64,000 nt of DNA from Schizophyllum amplum (lineage: Eukaryota > Basidiomycota > Agaricomycetes > Agaricales > Schizophyllaceae). Under the pieces are notes generated by a model. That model worked only from the letters and a program-made list of their open reading frames with translations. It was not told the DNA's origin and did not search any database. Made by a program: the position numbers and the translations under genes. The stretch covers positions 744,001 through 808,000 of the forward strand of contig VDMD01000001.1 of the NCBI GenBank assembly GCA_007026445.1, in the 5' to 3' direction. This document shows, one piece after another, positions 57,050 through 64,000 of the stretch; position 1 is the first letter of the stretch, and each line of letters begins with the position of its first letter.

Positions 57050-57416
57050 GACCAAGTACACAAAGATACTGCTGAGATTTGGGAGTGTGTAGACTGGTGA
57101 AATTTTTGCGGGTCTGCTGGATGGTGAAAGGATAAAAGGGCGCGGGTACGGAAGAAGAGCGCACTTACGAAAGCATGGCGGCGCCTATCAGTGAAGCTTG
57201 AATAGTCGCACGAGGCAGTCAGAAGGATTCACGGCAAGGGCATGACGAGATTAAATCCCAGGGAGAATTCAATGAGAACCTGAGGACTCTGATGAATCAT
57301 GAAAGCAGGCGAGTCGTTCGGAATGAGTTCTGCAGCAATCAGCCTGTTCAACGTCCGGTCCATACTTCACGCATTCTATGCCACAAATATCAGACGATTT
57401 GTACTTGCACAATAAT
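57050..57416. other. Intergenic region
   Basis: 367 nt between the eIF4G paralogue and the end of the prephenate dehydrogenase gene, both on the minus strand. Nothing specific seen. Confidence 0.4.
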
Positions 57417-59280
57417 TTACTTCGGTTCTTGACCCTGCTCTCGCTTGAGCTCTGTCTCCATGATCGCCTTGATCATCTGACTGCCGAGCGCGTTCGCCTC
57501 TTCGAAGCGACCTTCAAAGAAGGCACGCGTTTCCTCGAACCGCCGCCTAGAGATTATGTGAGCGAAGGGCATAGAATGTGTGAGCCCGGCATGCTGGGCG
57601 CCGGTGCGTCAAGTATATGAGTGACACGAACCTGTATATCTCGAAGCTTCCGAAGCTCACACACTGACTCCAACCTCGGGCAGCGATGATGAATTCGATG
57701 TCGTCGGGACTGTGGGCGGAGTCAGTTCGGTATCCCGCGCATTATCAGGGGGGAAGGCGTAGCCGGTGATTTTTTCGTTACTTACCGATGCCAAGTATCA
57801 TACAACGCGCTGTGTATCGCTTGCTCCAGCAGTTCACCGTTCAGAAACAAGTGCTCTGCGACGCCCAGGAAGAGACGGAATATGGGCGTAGCGGCGAGCG
57901 CCAGATGCGTGAAGGGCTGGATCCCGCAGTGCGCCCAACAATCGACCATCGCCAGCAACGCCAGATGCGAGTTCGGCTTGTAGCGCGACTCCTTCGTCGA
58001 AGTATTCGACTGGCCAGCAGACGGGTCCGCGGGCGGTGGCGGTCGCAAGCTAAACTTATCCAAGAGCTCTTGCGACAGCAGGATAGGCTGTTGCTTATCC
58101 GCCCCGTGCAGCCGCTCGCCGAAGACGACTTGTTGTCCCCAGCGCACGCGCGCGCGGAACGGCTCGCTGTCCGCGCCGGGTGCACCGCCGCTCACCATGA
58201 GCTTGAACAGGTCGGACGCGGAGCGGGCGTACTGCTCGATCTGCGCGCGCGCGGCGGGGTTGAGTATGGCCAGGCCGGCGTAGACGTGCCAGAGGTTAGA
58301 GTAGATACGGAGAGCGATGTTTACTTTGGCGGTCTCGATGCCGCCGACGTAGAGCCCCTGCTCCCAGGGGTAAGATTGGGAGGAGGCCCAAGCGGTGCCC
58401 ATGCTGGGTGAGGTGAGCGATGGAGCTCGCTCGCATTATCGGGCGAACGACGGTGGCGTACCTCAAGAAGGCAGCGTGAGTGACTGCCTGTGTGTTTGCG
58501 GTAACTGAATCATGTTCTTCGTAGGACAAGTAGACATAGCGAGATCGGAGAGGCCGTAAAATATTTTCCACTAGCTTGAGCGCCTCGTCTGGAGCACGAT
58601 GCTTGATCAACACCTGCGAGAATGTGAGCTTACGCGCTCCTCGTATTTTGAGAGAAAAGATCTCACCAAAGGCTGATCAGCGGTCGATACGGTAGGTCCG
58701 TGAAGAGAATGACAGGAGACGATATATACGTCTGGTGGGAGGTGCTTCTCGAAGGCCGCTTTCTCGGGGGCCTTGACAGACGTCTGCCCGGCAACGATGG
58801 CGCCCAGCTTGGTAGCTTGAATAGTCAGAAGAAAACCAAAGCTTCGAGCAGGAAAAGACCTACAGGGCCCGAACTTAGCGACTACCGCGTCGATAAATTC
58901 GGCCTCCACGGAGTATACGATGAAGTCAGCGGAACGTGCGACACCATGTCCATCAGGGAAGACGGTAATAGCAGGGACGTCTAGTCTTGCAAGAACTGCT
59001 TTAGCAAGCAAGTATAGTTACGATGATTTGCAGGGGCTTGCTGCTTACCAGCATATTCGCTCTTCAAGCTGTCGTATTTCTCAGGGATATCACAGACATG
59101 AATTCTATAAGGCTTCAGTAAGGCTAATCGGCATTTATATGCACCTTACCTTCTCCATCCACCCTCAGACAAAGATTTGGCGTACATCCTGCCCATGGCA
59201 CCCATGCCGATGAGTCCAATGATAGGCTGCAGTTCTTCAGGTGTGTTCGGGGTCACATCCCAACGTATGGTAACTCCCAT
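57417..59280 (-). CDS. TYR1: Prephenate dehydrogenase (NADP+)
   Basis: Converts prephenate to 4-hydroxyphenylpyruvate with loss of CO2 in tyrosine synthesis. Start ATG at 59280 (MGVTIRWDVTPNTPEELQPI) followed at once by the dinucleotide loop IIGLIGMGAMGRMYAKSL. Then INVCDIPEKYDSL-type sequence, DFIVYSVEAEFIDAVVAKFG, GAIVAGQTSVKAPEKAAFEK, YIVSCHSLHGPTVSTADQPL, VYLSYEEHDSVTANTQAVTH, AAFLSMGTAWASSQSYPWEQ, GGIETAKVNIALRIYSNLWH, and a C-terminal helical part ending METELKREQGQEPK at the TAA at 57417. The His of HSLHGP and the SYEEHD segment are characteristic of yeast Tyr1. About seven introns. Divergent from the NAB2-like gene with 239 nt between start codons. Confidence 0.92.
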
Positions 59281-59519
59281 TTCTTCTAAGTCCTGCGAGA
59301 TCAGGTGGTGTGGTAGTGTGTAGAGTGTTCTATATGTTACAAGAGGTTGGAAATCGCCGAATATCGGGTGTTTGTCAAGACGAAAAAGGGAGAACAATGA
59401 CTGGATGGTCAAAGCGTATTTGGCTGCGCTTGTCAAAGGCCCAAGTTGGACGCTTAGTCATGGGTGGTCAGTGTCCCGCTTTCTGCCAGAACCGTCGAAC
59501 TTGTTAGCGCTCGCCCACG
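59281..59519. promoter_or_regulatory. Shared divergent promoter region
   Basis: 239 nt separate the start codons of the prephenate dehydrogenase (-) and NAB2-like (+) genes. No clear TATA box. Confidence 0.45.
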
Positions 59520-61578
59520 ATGCCTTTCGGTCTGACTATTGGAACGGAGCGCGCTGCGGCTTTGCAGGTGAGCACAGGGCTTTGATATGCAGTAAATAGG
59601 TTCTAAGAGCGTTTCCACCAGACTGCGATACAAAATGAGCTCACTAGACGAGGATTGAGCGCGGACGGTACGTGACCTTGACGCTTACTGGCAACGACTA
59701 TCTGACTCTGCTATCAGACGCGGTTATGGCGGAGTACATAACGATAATGATCATCAACAACAAGACTTCGAGTGCGTAGTTGAACTTCTCAGTGGATCGT
59801 TGAGCGCTGACGTGCGGTGTAGCCCAAATAACCGCGGAGTTGAATGACCGTGAGTAACCCCAGCCCCCCCTTCTACTGCAGTAAGAACTGACGATACCCT
59901 TGCAGTGATTGGCCCAGAGTACGGTACGCGACCGCCGGGTAGAAGCAACAACGCGTCGCTAACCGATAGTCACAGAATCAAGCTTCACAGACTGGCTCTT
60001 TGAAGAAGCCGCAAGGACGGCTCCGGAGGAGTCAGCGTCCGCTCCGCCGGCATCAGCAGCAGCAGCGGCTCCCGACTACCGAATGAACGAACTGCGATCG
60101 CAGCCCCCCACAGCCCCTGCCAGTCAACGCGACCAGAGCCGCGGTCCGCGCAATGGCGTCTACCAACAAGCTTTATCAGCCGCCCTCCCTTCATCATCAA
60201 ACAAACGCCCCGCCTCTGCCCGCACCCCTTCCCCTGGCCATCCCAACAAGATGCGTCGCACAGACCTTCCGACCGGCCCCCGCGCCATGCTACGCGGGAA
60301 TGACAACGTCCCGAACGGTGGTCCTCCGCCCCCACGTAGCCTCCTCGAGCGCGTTGGCCCACGTCAGGATAATTTCCCGAACGGCGACATGCAACACATG
60401 GCGGGCATGTCGCCAGAGATGATGATGGCAGCAGCGAACGGCGGCTTCCCGAACGGCATGGATATGATGAACATGGGGGGCAACCCGATGATGTTGCAGG
60501 AGATGATGATGAACCAGATGGCGCTCATGGCGCAGATGGCCTCGTCTATGGGCATCATCAATCCTGCCACGGGCCAGTTCGGCGGGAATCCTGGTAATGG
60601 GTTCCCCATGGACGTGGACATGCGAGGCTTCCAGGGCAACGGTCCGAACAACGGCGCGTTCCAGCGCGACGGGCGTGGTCGAGGTGGACCCAGGGGCCGT
60701 GGCAGTCGTGGAGGACGGGGTGGACATACCGGTCCTCGGACATCCGAGGCGAGGGAAGCCAATGGTGCCCCCGCTGCACCCCTTGTGATCGCTGCACCGC
60801 AACCCAAGCCGGCCTCTGCCGCACCCACTCCCGCTCCCCATGCATTCCCTGGCACACCGCAACGGCCCGGCTACGCTGTCCCAGAACGACCGCAGTCGCC
60901 GACATTGTGCAAGTACGCCACGAAGTGCATCAACGCGCACTGCCGATACTCCCACCCGTCTCCTGTCGCTACGACGGAGAGCGGTATGGTGCTGAGTAAC
61001 GAGCCATGCGAGAATGGGAAGGATTGCAAGGACAAGGACTGCACTAAGGCGCACGTCAGCCCTGCCGTCCTGCACCCCAACGGTGCGCTCAGTCATCTTT
61101 GTCTTGAGTTCTCTATGTACTAAATTCCCCTTTAGCCGAACAAAGCATGCCACAGCGCCACGCGCCGCCGCCTACAACCCAGGTCCCGTGCAAGTTCGGT
61201 GCTGCTTGCACACGCCCCAACTGCTCATTCTACCACCCGAGCCCCGCTGCCAACCACAACAACGCCCAGCCTTGCCGGTTTGGCGCCGCCTGCACGCGCG
61301 CAACCTGTCCCTTCCAGCACCCGGAAGGGCGCGTGCTGCCGACGTCCTTCCACCGCGGCATGGGGACGTCGGGGCCTATGGTCAACATCAGGAACCCTGA
61401 GACGGGGACCATGGCGGGCTCTCCGGGTGCGAGCCACAACAAGACCATGACCTTCAACAACGGCAACGTGCAGGACCAGCTGGCGCAGCAGGAAAAGGAG
61501 TTAGCGGCGCGGAAGAAGGAGCTGGCAGAGAAAGAGGCGAAGAGGGACGAGGCGCCCAGTGTGGCCGCCGCGTCCTAA
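59520..61578 (+). CDS. NAB2: NAB2-like CCCH zinc-finger poly(A) RNA-binding protein
   Basis: Nuclear poly(A)-tail binder for mRNA export and tail-length control. The N-terminal PWI-like domain is spread over six short exons: MPFGLTIGTERAAALQ (from 59520), TAIQNELTRRGLSAD (59623-59669), AVMAEYITIMIINNKTS, QITAELND, LIGPEY and SSFTDWLFEEAARTA. A Met/Asn/Gly-rich stretch follows (60400-60560), then an RGG box (GRGRGGPRGRGSRGGRGGHT). Four CCCH fingers of the C-x5-C-x4-C-x3-H form are visible: CKYATKCINAHCRYSH, CENGKDCKDKDCTKAH, CKFGAACTRPNCSFYH and CRFGAACTRATCPFQH. The last part is HRGMGTSGPMVNIRNPE and a short coiled coil (LAQQEKELAARKKELAEKEA) ending at the TAA at 61578. Yeast Nab2 has seven fingers and human ZC3H14 five, so four is a reduced set. 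Confidence 0.87.
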
Positions 61579-61910
61579 AGGGCGTAGTGCTCGCGCGCCT
61601 AGAGTAGGTTCAGGCAGATCGTCTGGCTGTTGGACTCCCTTGCCCCTTTCGTGACATCGTCTCGCTGTATCACTCGCATGGCTATTGAGCCTGAGTCTCT
61701 GCACCCATCTACTCTTTCTCTATCTCATACTTGTTCGCCGTAGCACAGATGACATACGGTACCCTTTACATACGAACGGAGAAGAGGAGCAACGAATGCA
61801 ATTGTGGACGGGCGGCCCTCATACGAAGGGTCGCCGGTCATGGACCCCTCATACTTTGCGTCGCGCAGATGGTACAGTCTCTTGAATGATAATCGTGAAG
61901 AGTAGTATAG
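61579..61910. other. Convergent intergenic region
   Basis: 332 nt between the stop codons of the NAB2-like (+) and NFKBIL1-like (-) genes, presumably 3' UTRs. Nothing specific seen. Confidence 0.4.
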
Positions 61911-63026
61911 CTAGTAGTCCGACATGAGGGTATTGAGTGCCCGTACTACAGCCCCGACAGCGCTCTTCACTTCCTCCTGGTGCTCTGGCCTTATCCGCTT
62001 CATCAGACGCCCTTCGAACTTGTCCGGATGGAAGCGAAGGTAGGACGCGCGTAGACGCTCCTTGCGCTCCTTCTTGCGACTCTCCTCGACACTCGTGTCG
62101 GCGGCGTTCGCTGGCGCAGGTGCGCTCACAGGAAGAAGAAACGCGGAGATGGAGTCCAATGTCAGGTCCTCGACAGTCAACGGCGATCCTTCGTGATCCT
62201 TGGCCTCATGTCGGTACGCAGCGAGAACGGGCCACGGGATGTCGGCGAACATGAGCGATGCGGCGGCCTCGTTTGGTTCGGCGAGCAGCTCGTTCCACCG
62301 CTTCTCGTATCGCTCGCGCGCCTCGACGAAGCGCATTGCGTGCTTGTGGGCTTTGTGTAGGCGTCTTTCTTCGGCGGCTGCCTTTTCGAGGCGGCGGGTC
62401 TCCTTCCGGCGGGCGCGCTCTTCTGCCTTGCGCGCGGCCTTGGCCGCTTTCTGACGCTCTTGCTCTGCGTATTCCGCGGCGTGGGTCTTCCTGCCGGATC
62501 CTCGACATCAGCCTGACTAACAGGCCATGAGAACGTAGTACGCGCACCTGTACATTCCGAGCCGCACCCACTCGGCGTACTCCTCATCGTCGAGGTACTG
62601 AGGGTCTGTGTGCAGGAAGCTGTCCTCATTCTCGTAGGACTGCTTTCTCGTTGTGCTGCCTCCCCATCTGTGGGGAACATGGGCATAGTCGTTGAACTGT
62701 GCTTCGACGCCATCTAGGCGTTCATCGTCCCCGAGAGCATCGAACATCCTGTCCCGGAACGCTTGCTCTTCCAGTTCCGCGTTCAGGACTTCCGGATCGC
62801 GCTTGCAGCCACGGGTGTAGTATTCCGAGGGCCCACCACCGTGAGCTTCATCGTGGTGAGGTTGGGGCAAACCACTGGTGTCAAAGACGTAGTCGTAGTC
62901 GGCAGGTCTGACTCTCTTCGTCGAATAAGGCTCTTCTTTGCGACGCTTCTTGTCTAGCCTGCGTTGTTTTCTTTTCCTAGAAGCCAACTCCTCTTCAGGA
63001 GTCCTCTTGAGATGGAGTTTTCCCAT
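61911..63026 (-). CDS. NFKBIL1-like protein with J-like C-terminal motif
   Basis: Two exons. Exon 1 starts at 63026: MGKLHLKRTPEEELASRKRK is very basic and looks like a nuclear localisation segment (RKRKQRRLDKKRRKEE). Then VRPADYDYVFDTSGLPQPHH and DPQYLDDEEYAEWVRLGMYR, where an intron (about 62548-62490) leads to a long basic/acidic helix (KTHAAEYAEQERQKAAKAAR). It continues AMRFVEARERYEKRWNELLA, MFADIPWPVLAAY and ends with LRASYLRFHPDKFEGRLMKR, where HPD is the J-domain signature. The order (E-rich helix, WxxL, IPWP, FHPDKF) matches the C-terminal part of NF-kappa-B inhibitor-like protein 1, without ankyrin repeats. Human NFKBIL1 has been linked to splicing; the role here is inferred. Confidence 0.78.
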
Positions 63027-63172
63027 AGATGCGCGAGAAGTATAGGTAGATGACGGTGTGATGTGAGAGCAAGGTCAATGGTCATTGCAATGTCAATGGC
63101 AGTAAGTACTTGAAATTTGGGCGCTTGAGGATCTGAAAAAGCTACTATAAGTAGTATCTTCAACACAATGAA

Positions 63173-63252
63173 GCATTAATGGGGTAGTGGTAACCTGGGT
63201 CGTTGCCAGCTGCAAAGTTCGACCCGCCGGGGGTTCGATTCCCCCTTAATGC
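63173..63252 (+). tRNA. tRNA-Gly (anticodon GCC) with 10-nt intron
   Basis: Acceptor stem GCATTAA/TTAATGC pairs perfectly. D stem GGGT/ACCT, anticodon stem GGTCG/CGACC, loop T-T-GCC-A-T, T arm GGGGG-TTCGATT-CCCCC. The intron GCTGCAAAGT occupies 63209-63218, after position 37. A T run lies downstream at about 63276-63281. The GCAT...ATGC acceptor end is typical of eukaryotic tRNA-Gly. Confidence 0.9.
63209..63218 (+). other. tRNA intron
   Basis: Removing these ten bases restores a seven-base anticodon loop with GCC and a perfect five-pair stem. Confidence 0.8.
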
Positions 63253-63655
63253 ATACAGAGCTGGAGATTAGATCGCTTTTTTGCGATGGACTTGCATCCT
63301 CCACGACCTTATACTGCGTGTACTGCGTGCGACCTGTGATCTCTAAGCAATGTCCACGGAGTACACAAGATGCATGTTTCTACATGTTCGCCTTCAGTAA
63401 GTAATGGGTTCGGAAGTCCGTGCAACGTCCCTAGGATTAGTATACCAATGTAGGGTAGATCATAATACAAGCCACACGCCGCGCAACAACCCTTGTGCTC
63501 ATGTAGATACTCACTTCCACTCGCGAAGCGCGAGCAGCCCATCAATAAAATCCGTTAGTCTGATAAGTAGATCCAGCGCGGCGGTGGTGGGCTAGGTCCA
63601 AGGGCTCAGGCGCCTGCTGTCGGGGCAGGGCGTGCCGTCCTCATCCGGGCTCGCA
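63253..63655. other. Intergenic region
   Basis: Between the tRNA-Gly gene and the end of the minus-strand gene at the window edge. Holds a Pol III-type T run at about 63276-63281 and otherwise nothing recognised. Confidence 0.4.
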
Positions 63656-64000
63656 TCATTGGAACCGCCCCGCCCCCCGCCCTGCCATATTCTGCTGAGG
63701 CGGCGGCGCCCCGTAGTCGCTCCCCTGCGAGTAGTTGGACGGATACTGCATGTGTGTCGGCCGCGGGGGGTACTCCATCGCCTGCTCCGGCGAGTACGTC
63801 GTGTCGTACGACATCTGCCGGTGCAGCGGCGCTTCCCGGAAGCCGCTCGTCGAGTGCGCGGCCATGGGCTCCTGGTAGAGCGACGGCGGCGTCAGACTCT
63901 GCGACGAGCCGTACGCGGCCATACTGGGCGCCTGCACGAACTGCGCGCGCGGATTAAGCAGCGGCTCATGCGGCGAGTCCATGTGGTTGAGCTCAATCTC
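63656..64000 (-). CDS. 3' end of an unrecognised gene (partial, runs off the window)
   Basis: A minus-strand frame is open from the window edge (EIELNHMDSPHEPLLNPRAQ) to a TGA at 63656-63658. It is Ser/Pro/Tyr/Gln-rich and looks disordered (SYDTTYSPEQAMEYPP, YGAPPPQQNMAGRGAGRF). The frame continues upstream of the internal Met, so this is probably the C-terminal tail of a longer protein. Family not recognised. Confidence 0.5.
   Translation of the reverse strand, partial: EIELNHMDSPHEPLLNPRAQFVQAPSMAAYGSSQSLTPPSLYQEPMAAHSTSGFREAPLHRQMSYDTTYSPEQAMEYPPRPTHMQYPSNYSQGSDYGAPPPQQNMAGRGAGRFQ

Overview
The window is nuclear DNA of a filamentous fungus, almost certainly a mushroom-forming basidiomycete (Agaricomycetes). 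The genes are GC-rich and broken by many 50-60 nt GT-AG introns, intergenic gaps are short, and the tRNA genes carry introns just 3' of the anticodon. There are several F-box/LRR proteins and a TKL-type kinase with a long disordered linker, both typical of that class. No bacterial-style operons, rRNA genes, CRISPR arrays or recognisable transposase or reverse transcriptase genes were seen. I cannot name the genus.

Left third (1-22 kb): an isocitrate lyase/PEP mutase-family enzyme resembling oxaloacetate hydrolase (+); a TRK-type potassium transporter (-); full-length translation initiation factor eIF4G (-); a PP2A leucine carboxyl methyltransferase (-); an F-box/LRR gene (-) divergent from a cytochrome b2-type FMN 2-hydroxyacid dehydrogenase (+); and an F-box gene (+) with the decayed tail of a paralogue facing it tail to tail.

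Middle (22-46 kb): a multi-exon TKL kinase with an MLKL-like helical N-terminus (-), bracketed by two tRNA-Glu(CTC) genes in opposite orientation. Then come a decayed DNA copy of the eIF4G MIF4G region, an NmrA-like protein (-), a disordered Pro/Ser-rich protein (-), an IMPACT-family protein (+), RER1 (-) divergent from a glycerate-kinase-like P-loop kinase (+), a secreted class 3 lipase (+) and a GNAT acetyltransferase (+).

Right third (46-64 kb): a 5.5-kb stretch with no convincing gene but a cluster of minisatellites; a PCL/PHO80-type cyclin (+); a 2.7-kb apparently empty stretch; a chimeric truncated eIF4G paralogue (-) whose spliced reading frame looks intact; prephenate dehydrogenase (-) divergent from a NAB2-like CCCH protein (+); an NFKBIL1-like protein (-); an intron-containing tRNA-Gly(GCC); and the 3' end of an unrecognised gene at the window edge.

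Most genes are unrelated housekeeping functions. The feature that ties the window together is local duplication: eIF4G has two partial DNA-level copies on either side of the kinase block (introns kept in place, so not retrocopies), and the F-box gene and tRNA-Glu are each present twice in inverted orientation. The most noteworthy item is the chimeric eIF4G paralogue, which keeps an eIF4E-binding motif but lacks the MIF4G and MA3 domains.
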